Part shown: in pieces, positions 32,217-40,872 of the stretch
Layout: every line of letters begins with the position of its first letter
Numbering within the stretch: position 1 is the first letter of the stretch
Source: Collinsella sp. AF02-46-1
GTDB lineage: Bacteria > Actinomycetota > Coriobacteriia > Coriobacteriales > Coriobacteriaceae
Direction of reading: 5' to 3'
DNA: 48,848 nucleotides
Assembly (NCBI RefSeq): GCF_003465825.1
Contig: NZ_QSBV01000018.1
Coordinates: 1 to 48,848, forward strand
Translations under genes and position numbers: made by a program
The notes under the pieces: generated by a model
What the model saw: the letters and a program-made list of their open reading frames with translations, nothing else
Told to the model about the DNA's origin: nothing
Database searches by the model: none

Positions 32217-33013
32217 AGCATCACGCCGATCGCCGCATGGCGCCCGCAGGTGCCACCCTCGTTGCGGTAGGAATAAAAGCGGTCGTTCTGGCGAACGGTG
32301 GAAAGTTTGGTGTCCACAATGCCGTTCACATCGACGCCGGCATCCACCAGCGCCTCGCGAATGGCGGCGGAAAGATCGAGCATACGGGAAGCGCCCGCAT
32401 CGATGCACGAGAACTCGGCGGCAAAGCGGTCCATGAGCTCTTGGGACACCTCGTACTCGTCGCCCAGGATATGGGGCCCAATATAGGCAGAAACATCGTT
32501 CGCATTGCAGCCGGTTGCATCGCAAAGCGCTTGGCACGCCTTGGCGGAAATGCGCGCAATCGTGCCCTTCCAGCCAGAATGCACCACGGCAAAACCGTTG
32601 GGAGCAACCAGCACCACGGGAACGCAATCGGCAAAGCAGAGTAGCACGGGTACCTCATGGGCCGTACAGACGATGGCATCGCAGCCCTCGGCAATCTGCT
32701 CGCGAATGTTCTCGAGATCGTCGGCGCCGTTCGAGGTCACTGTAACTATATGGTCACCATGTACTTGATTGGGTACGAGCAGATTATGCTCGCACTCAGC
32801 GGCGCCCATGGCCTCGAGCACGCGGCGACGATTTTCTTGAACGGCAAAGGGGTCATCGCCTACATGCGAGCCCAGGTTGAGCGAGGAGTACGCATCTTCG
32901 GAAACGCCACCGGTGCGCTCGGTAAAGGCAAAGCGAACATCGTGCGTCGCGCCCTCTACCAACGTAACTCCATCATGGTCGACACGCGAAACGTTGTCCG
33001 CACGTGCTGCCAT
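32213..33013 (-). CDS. pgeF: PgeF/YfiH-family peptidoglycan editing factor (laccase-domain, YlmD)
   Basis: Family members include PgeF, which removes mis-incorporated residues from peptidoglycan precursors, and purine nucleoside phosphorylase/adenosine deaminase-type enzymes (FAMIN relatives). The 266-residue product contains FTERTGGVSEDAYSSLNLGSHVGDD, the metal-site motifs NQVHGDHI and CFADCVPVVLVAPNGFAVVHSGWKGT, and a C-terminal TKLSTVRQNDRFYSYRNEGGTCGRHAA. ATG 33011-33013 follows TAGGAGGCTTTAGT. In many Gram-positive bacteria it follows ftsZ and precedes yggS; here it leads straight into pstS with a 4-base overlap. Confidence 0.93.
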   Translation of the reverse strand: MAARADNVSRVDHDGVTLVEGATHDVRFAFTERTGGVSEDAYSSLNLGSHVGDDPFAVQENRRRVLEAMGAAECEHNLLVPNQVHGDHIVTVTSNGADDLENIREQIAEGCDAIVCTAHEVPVLLCFADCVPVVLVAPNGFAVVHSGWKGTIARISAKACQALCDATGCNANDVSAYIGPHILGDEYEVSQELMDRFAAEFSCIDAGASRMLDLSAAIREALVDAGVDVNGIVDTKLSTVRQNDRFYSYRNEGGTCGRHAAIGVML

Positions 33014-33116
33014 ACTAAAGCCTCCTAATAACACAAGTATCGCGGCAACGCCGCAGCAGTCCGCGTCATACGGCTGCCATACTTCATCAAAAGGATACCC
33101 GCAGCGGTAGGGACCA

Positions 33117-33138
33117 AACGTAAAGGGAACGTAAGGAG
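33117..33138 (-). promoter_or_regulatory. candidate Pho box (two 11-nt direct repeats) upstream of pgeF-pst
   Basis: On the plus strand AACGTAAAGGG is followed immediately by AACGTAAGGAG: seven identical bases repeated at 11-nt spacing, the period of actinobacterial PhoP boxes and E. coli Pho boxes. It lies about 105 bases upstream of the pgeF start and downstream of the ftsZ terminator, where the promoter of the pgeF-pst operon should be. The regulator gene is not in the window. Confidence 0.45.
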
Positions 33139-33173
33139 ATTGGAGGCTTTCGTTTACAAATACGAAACACAAC

Positions 33174-33204
33174 AAAAAGGGGTGCGCCCAATCGGACGCA
33201 CCCC
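33174..33204 (-). terminator. rho-independent terminator of ftsZ (end of dcw transcript)
   Basis: GGGGTGCG and CGCACCCC pair on the minus strand around a 10-base loop; TTTTTGTTGTG follows. It lies 25 bases after the ftsZ stop and separates the division cluster from pgeF-pst. Confidence 0.92.
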
Positions 33205-33228
33205 ATGCAGGTCGTTGAGAAAAACGAA

Positions 33229-34383
33229 CTAGAAGCTGCCGCGCTTGAGGAAGTCGGGAAGCTCAAACTGGTCGTTGCCAAAGTTGGGCAGCTCGGTACC
33301 ACCGACGTTGCGAGTCGGGGCAGCCTGAGCGGGGCTGGCAGCCGGAGCGGTGCGCTGCGGCTCGGCAGAAGCAGCGGCCTTGCTCTGGGACTGCTGAGCA
33401 GCGAAGAGCTCGTCCTGACGGTTGACGTTGGAGTCGGAGAAGCCCGTAGCGATAACGGTGATGCGCACCTGGTCGCCCAGGGACTCGTCAACAACGGTAC
33501 CGAAGATGATGTTGGCCTCAGGGTCGACGGCATTGGCGACAACGTCGGCGGCGTCGCTGATCTCCTGGATGCCCAGGTCCTTGGAGCCGGCGATGGAAAG
33601 CAGGACGCGCGTGGCGCCATCGATGGAGCTCTCGAGCAGCGGACTGGAGATAGCCTGCTGGGCAGCGTCGACGGCACGGGTGTCCCCAGAAGCGGTACCG
33701 ATACCCATCATGGCGGTACCAGCCTGCTTCATGATGGTCTTAACATCGGCGAAGTCCAGGTTGATGATACCCGGGACGGTGATGAGGTCGGTGATGCCCT
33801 GGGTGCCCTGGGAAAGGACGCCATCGGCAATCGCGAACGCCTCGAGCATCGTGGTCTTCTTCTCGGCGATGTCGAGCAGCTTGTCGTTAGGGATAACGAT
33901 CATGGTGTCGACGCAATCGGAGAGGGTCTTGATGCCCTCCTCGGCGCTCTTCTTGCGCTTGCGGCCCTCGAAGGTGAAGGGCTTGGTCACGACGGCGACG
34001 GTCAGCGCGCCGACCTCGTTCATCGCGATATCGGCAACGATGGGAGCGGCGCCGGTACCGGTGCCACCGCCCTCGCCGCAGGTGATGAACACCATGTCGG
34101 CGCCAGCGAGCGCCTCGGCGATATCGTCGCGGGACTCATCGGCAGCCTTGCGGCCAACCTCGGGGTTGGCGCCGGCGCCCAGGCCGCGGGTAAGGTCGGT
34201 GCCGATGTGCACCTTGATATCGGCATCAGAGATCGCGAGCGCCTGAGCATCGGTGTTGATGGCAACAAACTCGACGCCGCGGATGCCCTCTTCGATCATT
34301 CGATTGACCGCGTTGGTACCGCCGCCGCCGACGCCGACCACCTTAATGACGGCAAGGTAGTTGTTGATCTCTGTCTCGTGCAT
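33229..34383 (-). CDS. ftsZ: cell division protein FtsZ
   Basis: Tubulin-like GTPase that forms the Z-ring. The 384-residue product shows [16 protein letters not shown] (T1), the tubulin signature [12 protein letters not shown] at about 103-114, the T7 loop [12 protein letters not shown] with the catalytic Asp, a Gln/Ala/Pro-rich linker after about 318, and the conserved C-terminal peptide [11 protein letters not shown], which would bind SepF. Start chosen at MHETEINN (ATG 34381-34383) after GGAGGACCGAC; ten upstream in-frame residues were rejected. About 200 non-coding bases separate it from ftsQ, probably holding its own promoter. Confidence 0.97.
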   Translation of the reverse strand: MHETEINNYLAVIKVVGVGGGGTNAVNRMIEEGIRGVEFVAINTDAQALAISDADIKVHIGTDLTRGLGAGANPEVGRKAADESRDDIAEALAGADMVFITCGEGGGTGTGAAPIVADIAMNEVGALTVAVVTKPFTFEGRKRKKSAEEGIKTLSDCVDTMIVIPNDKLLDIAEKKTTMLEAFAIADGVLSQGTQGITDLITVPGIINLDFADVKTIMKQAGTAMMGIGTASGDTRAVDAAQQAISSPLLESSIDGATRVLLSIAGSKDLGIQEISDAADVVANAVDPEANIIFGTVVDESLGDQVRITVIATGFSDSNVNRQDELFAAQQSQSKAAASAEPQRTAPAASPAQAAPTRNVGGTELPNFGNDQFELPDFLKRGSF

Positions 34384-34436
34384 GTCGGTCCTCCGAACAA
34401 AGGTTATAGCCATAGCATGGGTTGACCCCTGCGCAC

Positions 34437-34465
34437 ATTAACCTTCAGGTTGAAAGTAAATGCAA
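34437..34465 (-). promoter_or_regulatory. candidate promoter for ftsZ
   Basis: On the minus strand TTGCAT and GTTAAT are separated by 17 bases, about 54-82 bases upstream of the ftsZ start, inside the only long gap (34384-34582) of the dcw cluster. The gap is A/T-rich and also contains the palindrome GTCAA-ATAA-TTGAC and TTGACT. Hexamer match is moderate; other pairs in the gap cannot be excluded. Confidence 0.4.
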
Positions 34466-34582
34466 AGGTAAACCGTATTATGTTTGCACATTATGAACGT
34501 ATCAGTCAAATAATTGACCGTGAAAACCAAACAAACCAGATAAACGGCGTGGTATGGCCCCTCAACAAAGCCATTTAGGATG

Positions 34583-35848
34583 CTAGGCGGTCGGTGCGTT
34601 CCTAAACGTGTAGTTGCCCGGAGAGCGCACATTGATATAAGTTACGCCCTCTACCTGCGAAAGTAGTTTGGTCACGATGCGTTCTTTCTTGGCGATATCA
34701 TCCGAATCACCCAGCGACACCTCGACGCCGTTGTCGAGATTTGCCGAGATAGCCTCAACGGAAGGCGTGGAAATATCCTTCACCTGGTCCAAGAACTCGC
34801 TCGAAAAACCGCGTGCGTAATCCAGGCCGGCCTTGACGGCCTTGGAGCTCACCGCCCGACCCGAAACCGGTGCGACATCGGCCGAGACGTCAGTCAACAG
34901 CACGGCGCCGTAGTGCTTGGCAAGCGCCAGGGCCGCATCGATGCCGGTCAGGGTGTTGGCACCCTCCCCCGATGTAATGACGCTCCCCTGGTCGTCCACC
35001 TCGACAGACGTCGACAGCGGAGCAATCCAAGTGTCATCGTCTCCGATAGCCCAGGCAAGGTCGTCGGAGCTGATATACGCAATGGCGATAACTTTACGCT
35101 CCGTCGGCGTGATGATAAGCGTATGGGGAAACTGGCGCTGGACATCCACGCCCGAGACCCACGGGTTTTGCTTGAGGCCCTCGGTGATCTGATCGGGATC
35201 CACGTTAAAGAGCGACGTATTCTCGGGAAGATTGATGAGCTGCATGGCGTCGTGCTTGGTCACATGCTCGCTGCCATGAATCTGAATATCGGTGGCGGCG
35301 AACAGGCCAGAGTTGATGACAACGATGGCAATAATGGCAAGTACGGCCACGGCCGCTAGGATGCCGCCCGCGATCTTGCCCTTACCCTTAATGGCAGAAG
35401 CGGCGTCGGTCGCCTTACCTGCCATGGCACCGAGCGATGACAGAGGATTGATGCCCTTTTTTGCCGAAGACGCCTTGGCGGCGGGTACCGATGTCAGTGA
35501 ACGCGGCTTAGCGCCAGCCAACGTACGACTGGTATGCGGCGCACGAGCTCCCAGCGAAGGCCCGGGCGTCGCCATGGGCCGGGAGGTCTTGGTGCCCATC
35601 GCCGGCTTGGGCGTCACCGAAGGACGCGGAGCCGGACGACTCGTCTTTTTAGAAGCGGGACGTCCTCCCAGCTGCGAGCCGACGACCGGGCGCTTGGCAG
35701 GACGAACGGGCCCAACAGACTTGGAGGGCATGGCGGGCTTATGTTGAGGCTGGGCGGGTGCGCCGGAACGCCCTCCGGCGCGGCGGAAGGTTGGTTTCGA
35801 TGCTCTAGAAGCCGAGGAATTTAACTTCCGGTCTGAGCTCGATGCCAT
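34583..35848 (-). CDS. ftsQ: cell division protein FtsQ (POTRA domain) with long basic N-terminal extension
   Basis: Bitopic divisome protein linking FtsL and the septal synthase. The 421-residue product is long: typical FtsQ/DivIB has 230-300. About 155 N-terminal residues are disordered, Pro/Lys/Arg/Ser-rich (PTFRRAGGRSGAPAQPQHK, RPASKKTSRPAPRPSVTP). A membrane helix follows at about 159-180 (AGGILAAVAVLAIIAIVVIN), then a POTRA domain at about 185-255 (ATDIQIHGSEHVTKHDAMQLINLPENTSLF, NPWVSGVDVQRQFPHTLIITPTERK) and the beta domain. The start overlaps the murB 3-prime end by 44 bases. Confidence 0.9.
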   Translation of the reverse strand: MASSSDRKLNSSASRASKPTFRRAGGRSGAPAQPQHKPAMPSKSVGPVRPAKRPVVGSQLGGRPASKKTSRPAPRPSVTPKPAMGTKTSRPMATPGPSLGARAPHTSRTLAGAKPRSLTSVPAAKASSAKKGINPLSSLGAMAGKATDAASAIKGKGKIAGGILAAVAVLAIIAIVVINSGLFAATDIQIHGSEHVTKHDAMQLINLPENTSLFNVDPDQITEGLKQNPWVSGVDVQRQFPHTLIITPTERKVIAIAYISSDDLAWAIGDDDTWIAPLSTSVEVDDQGSVITSGEGANTLTGIDAALALAKHYGAVLLTDVSADVAPVSGRAVSSKAVKAGLDYARGFSSEFLDQVKDISTPSVEAISANLDNGVEVSLGDSDDIAKKERIVTKLLSQVEGVTYINVRSPGNYTFRNAPTA

Positions 35849-36716
35849 ACGCCTCCCTCACCTTTCCGTGCACATGCCTGATAACCGCGGCCACGTCATC
35901 GGCCGAGGCGGTTCCGTTATTAACGATAAAATTAGCGTGTACGGGCGAAACTTCCGCACCGCCAACCGAAAAACCCTTTAATCCACAATCCTCAATCAAC
36001 TTGCCCACGCTTGCGTCGGGCGGGTTGCGAAAGACCGATCCGCAGGATGCACGGCCCATGGGCTGCGTGCGCTTGCGGCGCGTCAGGTACCGCTCCATGC
36101 GCTCGCGAATGTCGGCCTTGGGCGCGGCCTTGAGCTTAAGCACGCACTCGAGAATGATCTCGTTACGCGGCAGGCTGCACTCGCGATACCCCCAAGCGAT
36201 CTCGGACCCTGCATAGTGCTTAATACCGGACGCCGGATCAAACGTGACCACGTCCTCGATAAGGGAGCCGATCCACTCGGTCCGCGTGCCCGCGTTCATG
36301 GACACGGCGCCGCCGACCGAACCGGGAATACCGACCGCGAACTCAAGGCCCGAAAGCCCGCGCGACAAGGCGTCGTTGACCAAACGCGCGAACATCACGC
36401 CCGCACCAACGGTCAGCGTGCAGCCGTCCTCGGCAACAACCGTGCGCTGAAACTCACGTCCCAGCGAAATAACGGCGCCGCGATAGCCGGCATCGGCAAC
36501 CAACAGGTTGGACCCCTTGCCGATAATCACCCACGGCACCTGCTCGCGGTCAAGCACCGCCACGGCGCGACGCAGGGCATGGTAGCTATGGCACGTCACA
36601 AAAAGGTCGGCCTTGCCGCCGATACGATAGCTAGTATGGCGTGCAAGACGTTCGTCCTCGACCACGTCCGTGTCGATCATGCCCGAAAGCGCCATGACGG
36701 CGTTAAACAGACCCAT
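35805..36716 (-). CDS. murB: UDP-N-acetylmuramate dehydrogenase
   Basis: NADPH/FAD-dependent reduction of enolpyruvyl-UDP-GlcNAc to UDP-MurNAc. The 303-residue product has the FAD-binding motifs RHTSYRIGGKADLFV, VIIGKGSNLLVADAGYRG and GIPGSVGGAVSMNAG, and the catalytic-Ser segment CGSVFRNP near the C-terminal third. It resembles the shorter type-II MurB of Gram-positive bacteria. The start at 36716 lies 5 bases after the murC stop without a clear ribosome-binding site, so translational coupling to murC is likely; starts a few codons in (Met8, Met13) are possible. Confidence 0.95.
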   Translation of the reverse strand: MGLFNAVMALSGMIDTDVVEDERLARHTSYRIGGKADLFVTCHSYHALRRAVAVLDREQVPWVIIGKGSNLLVADAGYRGAVISLGREFQRTVVAEDGCTLTVGAGVMFARLVNDALSRGLSGLEFAVGIPGSVGGAVSMNAGTRTEWIGSLIEDVVTFDPASGIKHYAGSEIAWGYRECSLPRNEIILECVLKLKAAPKADIRERMERYLTRRKRTQPMGRASCGSVFRNPPDASVGKLIEDCGLKGFSVGGAEVSPVHANFIVNNGTASADDVAAVIRHVHGKVREAYGIELRPEVKFLGF

Positions 36717-36721
36717 AGGGG

Positions 36722-38140
36722 TTAAGCGTCTTTCTTGGCAGTCAGATACTCGATGAACTCGGGGCCGACGGTCGTAACGTCGCCGGCACCCATGGTGAGC
36801 AGCAGGTCGCCCTCGCCCACGAGCTTCTCAAGCTCCTGGTTGAGCTCAAGACGGCTAGAGCAGTACACGACCTCTTTGCCGGGGTGCTTGGCGCGAACGG
36901 TATCTGCGAGCATCTTGGAGGTAACGCCCGGAATCGGCATCTCACCGGCGGAGAACACATCAATCAGCAGCAGCTTATCGGCGTTGGCAAAGGCGTCGGC
37001 AAAGTCATCGCACAGAGCCTGCAGGCGCGAATAGCGGTGCGGCTGGAACACGACATCGACATGTTTGTAGCCCAGCGAAGAGGCGGCAGCGAGCGTCGCC
37101 TTGATCTCGGTGGGATGATGGCCGTAATCGTCAACCACCGTGATGCCGTCGATATCGCCCACGTGGGTAAAGCGACGGCGGACGCCCTCAAAACTCGAAA
37201 GTGCCTTAGCGGCGGCGTCGATATCGAGACCTAGGACATGGGCGACGGTCAAGACGGCCGTGGCGTTGAGCATGTTGTGACGACCGGGGTTGCTCTTAAT
37301 CTCGACAGCGTGCTCGGTGCCGTCCTCAAAGCGAACGATAAAGTCGCTCTGGATGCCCTTGACATCCGGATGTACGCAGACGATGTCGTTGTTCTCGGCA
37401 AAGCCATAGGAAAGCACATGACGGCCCGTCGACTTGGCGAGCTCGACCAGATGCGGGTCCTCGCCGCAAACGATGACGGTGCCGTCCTCGCCCACCAAAC
37501 TCATAAACTTGGCAAAGGTGGCCTCAATCTCCTCGATGCCCGAGTAATGATCGAGATGGTCGGCCTCGACGTTGGTCACGATGACCACGTTGGGGTTCAG
37601 GAACAGGAACGAGCTGTCCGACTCGTCGGCCTCGGCGACAAAGTAGTCACCCGAGCCGTTCTTGCCGTTGGTGTCGTAGCCCTCGACGATGCCGCCGATT
37701 AAAAAGCTGGGGTCCAAACCCATGCGGTCGAGCATGGTGGCGCACATCGAAGAGGTCGTGGTTTTGCCGTGCGTGCCGGCAACGGCGACGGTGGTGTAGC
37801 CATGGCCCAGAGCCGAGAGCATCTTGGCGCGGGGCCACACGGGAATACCCAGCTCGCGGGCACGCACGAGCTCGGGGTTGGACTCGGGAATTGCGGTGGA
37901 GACAACAACCACGTCGGGCTTGACCTCGTCGATCGTCGCAGCCTCGTGGCCCACGTGGACCTTCACGCCGGCGCGGGTAAGCTGGCGAATATAGCGCGAC
38001 GTCTTAAGGTCGGAGCCGGTAACGGTGTAACCGCGCTCGTGCAGGACGAGGGCGATGCCGCTCATGCCGGCGCCACCGATACCGATAAAGTGGGCGCTCT
38101 TGAACTCGGGCGCGGAGGTTGCAGTCTGGGAATCAGCCAT
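36722..38140 (-). CDS. murC: UDP-N-acetylmuramate--L-alanine ligase
   Basis: Adds L-Ala to UDP-MurNAc, the first amino acid of the peptide stem. The 472-residue product has an N-terminal Rossmann motif FIGIGGAGMSGIA, the Mur-ligase P-loop AGTHGKTTTSSM, the central EADESDSSFLFLNP and NVEADHLDHYSG motifs, and a C-terminal domain with DDYGHHPTEIKATL and FQPHRYSR. ATG 38138-38140 was chosen over an ATG nine codons upstream; AAGGAG lies upstream at a slightly long distance. 97 bases separate it from murG. Confidence 0.97.
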   Translation of the reverse strand: MADSQTATSAPEFKSAHFIGIGGAGMSGIALVLHERGYTVTGSDLKTSRYIRQLTRAGVKVHVGHEAATIDEVKPDVVVVSTAIPESNPELVRARELGIPVWPRAKMLSALGHGYTTVAVAGTHGKTTTSSMCATMLDRMGLDPSFLIGGIVEGYDTNGKNGSGDYFVAEADESDSSFLFLNPNVVIVTNVEADHLDHYSGIEEIEATFAKFMSLVGEDGTVIVCGEDPHLVELAKSTGRHVLSYGFAENNDIVCVHPDVKGIQSDFIVRFEDGTEHAVEIKSNPGRHNMLNATAVLTVAHVLGLDIDAAAKALSSFEGVRRRFTHVGDIDGITVVDDYGHHPTEIKATLAAASSLGYKHVDVVFQPHRYSRLQALCDDFADAFANADKLLLIDVFSAGEMPIPGVTSKMLADTVRAKHPGKEVVYCSSRLELNQELEKLVGEGDLLLTMGAGDVTTVGPEFIEYLTAKKDA

Positions 38141-38237
38141 GTGCTCGTGTACTCCTTGCGTAAACACTGCCTGTAACCCGTTAACTGTACCGCACCTACC
38201 GCATCCGCGCGAGGGCGACCGGCGATATCCCGTCTAA

Positions 38238-39353
38238 CTAACGCAATCCCTCTACCGCGTCAGCCAAAAGTGCGGCGGCACGGTCCTGGGCCAAGCCACG
38301 CGCCGCCTGACGCATGGCATCACGCGCCGCAGCGTCATCGAGCAGGTGCAGCAGCTCGTCGGCAAAGGCAGGGGCATCGATATCGGCATCGGCGCATAGC
38401 ACGCCGGCACCGGCATCGACCAGGTAACGCGCATTCGTGGTCTGGTGGTCGGCCGTGGCGTGCGGATACGGCACGAGTACCGAGGGCACGGCAAGCGCGG
38501 CGATCTCGGCCACGCTCGAGGCACCGGAACGCGAGAGCACCAAATCGGCCGCAGCCAGCATATCGCCCATGTTGTCGATGTAGGGCTGGACACGATAGCG
38601 CTTCGCCTCCTCGGGCGTCAGCGCCAAAGCGCGCTCGGTCTCCTCAAAGCCGTCGGCACCCGTCGAATGCAAAATGTAGAGATTCTCGCGGGTTAGCAGC
38701 TCGCTCTTGAGCGAGACAACGCGCTCGTTGAGATGCTGAGCACCGAGCGAACCACCAAAGACGAGCAGAAGCGTCGCGTCCTCGGGCACGCCGAGTGTCT
38801 TGCGACCGCGGGCGCGATCGCCCTCGATCACCGAACGACGCACGGGATTGCCCGTCATGAGCACATGGTCGGAGTCGCCCTCGCGCTCAAAGACCGCGCG
38901 GGCCGCAGGCACCGAAATGCACACGCGAGCGGCATGTGAGTTCATCATCTTATTGGCCAGACCCGGAACAGAGTTCTGCTCGTGCAGCAGATACGGAACG
39001 CCGGCGTCCTTGCACCAGCCCAGCAGCGGGACCTCAACGTAAGCACCAAAGCCGATAGCGGCATCGGGCTTACCGACCTTCGAGAAGTGACTGGCAAGCG
39101 CACGCTTCGCCTTGTTGACGCGCCACAGCGAGGTCAGCGCCGTCCAGGGACGGGAGCGATCGAAGCCCGTAACTGTGATGGGCACAAAATCGAATCCGGC
39201 CTCGGGAACCAGACGACCCTCGAGCTTGCGCGATTGGCCCACGAACACAACGTGATGACCGCGGTCACGCAGTTCCTCGGCCAAGGCGAGCGCGGGGTTG
39301 ATATGTCCTGCCGTGCCGCCAGCTGCAATAGCAACGGTCATCTTATCGGTCAT
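38238..39353 (-). CDS. murG: lipid II synthase (undecaprenyl-PP-MurNAc-pentapeptide GlcNAc transferase)
   Basis: Peripheral membrane glycosyltransferase that makes lipid II on the cytoplasmic face. The 371-residue GT-B protein has the N-terminal G-loop AAGGTAGHINPALALAEEL, FVGQSRKLEGRLVPEAGF, the second G-loop LLVFGGSLGAQHLNERV and the UDP-GlcNAc motif RSGASSVAEIAALAVPSVLVPYPHATADHQTTNA. ATG 39351-39353 follows AAGGGATTACC and overlaps the ftsW 3-prime end by 11 bases. Confidence 0.97.
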   Translation of the reverse strand: MTDKMTVAIAAGGTAGHINPALALAEELRDRGHHVVFVGQSRKLEGRLVPEAGFDFVPITVTGFDRSRPWTALTSLWRVNKAKRALASHFSKVGKPDAAIGFGAYVEVPLLGWCKDAGVPYLLHEQNSVPGLANKMMNSHAARVCISVPAARAVFEREGDSDHVLMTGNPVRRSVIEGDRARGRKTLGVPEDATLLLVFGGSLGAQHLNERVVSLKSELLTRENLYILHSTGADGFEETERALALTPEEAKRYRVQPYIDNMGDMLAAADLVLSRSGASSVAEIAALAVPSVLVPYPHATADHQTTNARYLVDAGAGVLCADADIDAPAFADELLHLLDDAAARDAMRQAARGLAQDRAAALLADAVEGLR

Positions 39354-40836
39354 GGTAATCCCTTCGTACACGCGGCCCCTGGTCATCGGTGCGCAAACGC
39401 GCCGACGGGTCCGAATTCAAATCGATTCGATTATATCCGCCGCCCGCATTGCGAGGAGTGGGGCGCTGCGGACGACCTTGCGGCGCTGTTCGCTGACGCG
39501 GACGGGCCGCCGGCTCGGTCGCAGAGCCATCCAGAACGGTAAAGCCGTTACGCGAAGATCGCTCGCCGCGCACATGGGGCACGCCGGCGGTACTCTCATC
39601 CATAACGGCAAAGCTCTCGCGGCGACGGTCGTACTCATCGCGACGGGCGCTCTCATACGAAACGCGCAGGATCAGACCGGCAAGCATAAGCGACACAATA
39701 ATCGACGAGCCGCCGTAGCTAATAAACGGCAGCGGCTTACCCGTCATGGGAAACACATTGAGAATGCCCAGCGCGTTGATCAAAAACTGCACCGCAAGGA
39801 TGACCGCGGAACCCGATGCCATAAGTGCTCCGCGACGATCGGTCGCCTGCTCAGCAATGCGAAACGCCGAGTAAATCAGCATCGCAAACACCAAGAAGAA
39901 CAGCACGGTTCCGATAAAGCCAACTTCCTCGCCGATAATAGCCAAGATGTAGTCGTTGTGCGCCTCGGGCAAATACGAGTACTTCATGGTGGAGTTGCCG
40001 ATACCACGGCCGAACAGTCCGCCCGAGGCAAACGCCATGATGGCAAGCGTGGCCTGATAGCCGTCACCATATTCGTCTGCCCAAGGATTCCAAGCAACCT
40101 GGACACGCGTCATACGATACGGCTCGGCGATAAGAGCAATCGCAATGACGGCGATGCCGGCAACAACCGTCCAAACGATATATTTGGGGTCCAATCCCGC
40201 AAACAACGCCATGCATATGAGGGTCAACAAAATGATCAGAACGGTACCGAAATCGGGCTGAACAAAGATCAGGAAGAGCGAAATTCCCAGGTAGCCGCCC
40301 ATCTTGCGAAGAAACTCGTTGATGTTGCCGCCGGGCGAAAAGATACGGTCGAGCATGATTGCCGAATACGCGATGGCGAACGGCTTTAAAAACTCAGACG
40401 GCTGAAACTGAATACCGGCGATGTTGAGCCAACGCGTGGCGCCACGACTGCCGCTACCCATAAAGAACACCAGAACCAGTAGCCCCATCATGCCCATGAG
40501 GAAGATCCTGAGCACGTCTTCCCCAAACCAACTGTCCGGTAAGATGCGCACGATGGCAACCATAGCCAGCACGCCAACTCCGGCAAACGCGGCCTGTCGA
40601 AATAGGAAAAACGTCGCCGAACCGTTCTCGTGCAGCGCCTCGACCGAAGATGCCGAGTACACCATCAGCAAGCCGAAGCAAACCAAGCTAAACAGGCAGG
40701 CCATAAATATCAAACGGGGGCGCATGATGCGGGCGGGGACGCCGGCAATATAGCGCTCACCGAACGTCTGCCCGCCGCATCCGGAACGCGTCGTGCTACG
40801 CAGCGAGGAAGCACGGTCCGAGTCGGGCCTCCTCAT
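39343..40836 (-). CDS. ftsW: SEDS-family peptidoglycan glycosyltransferase FtsW with long basic tail
   Basis: Polymerises septal glycan together with its class-B PBP partner. The 497-residue product has about ten membrane helices, beginning LIFMACLFSLVCFGLLMVYSASSV. SEDS motifs include GSRGATRWLNI, FQPSEFLK, FVQPDFGTVLI, SYLPEAHNDYILAIIGEE and KPLPFISYGGSSI. After about residue 390 comes a roughly 105-residue cytoplasmic tail rich in Arg, Pro and Gly (RPRQRTAPQGRPQRPTPRN). The start is uncertain: ATG 40836 is used here; GTG 40863 (AGGGG 6 bases upstream) or TTG 40869 would add 9-11 residues. The gene follows murD closely. Confidence 0.93.
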   Translation of the reverse strand: MRRPDSDRASSLRSTTRSGCGGQTFGERYIAGVPARIMRPRLIFMACLFSLVCFGLLMVYSASSVEALHENGSATFFLFRQAAFAGVGVLAMVAIVRILPDSWFGEDVLRIFLMGMMGLLVLVFFMGSGSRGATRWLNIAGIQFQPSEFLKPFAIAYSAIMLDRIFSPGGNINEFLRKMGGYLGISLFLIFVQPDFGTVLIILLTLICMALFAGLDPKYIVWTVVAGIAVIAIALIAEPYRMTRVQVAWNPWADEYGDGYQATLAIMAFASGGLFGRGIGNSTMKYSYLPEAHNDYILAIIGEEVGFIGTVLFFLVFAMLIYSAFRIAEQATDRRGALMASGSAVILAVQFLINALGILNVFPMTGKPLPFISYGGSSIIVSLMLAGLILRVSYESARRDEYDRRRESFAVMDESTAGVPHVRGERSSRNGFTVLDGSATEPAARPRQRTAPQGRPQRPTPRNAGGGYNRIDLNSDPSARLRTDDQGPRVRRDYHDR

Positions 40837-40872
40837 ATCACTTCGGGGGCTCTCCTCTCTCACCGGCAACCC

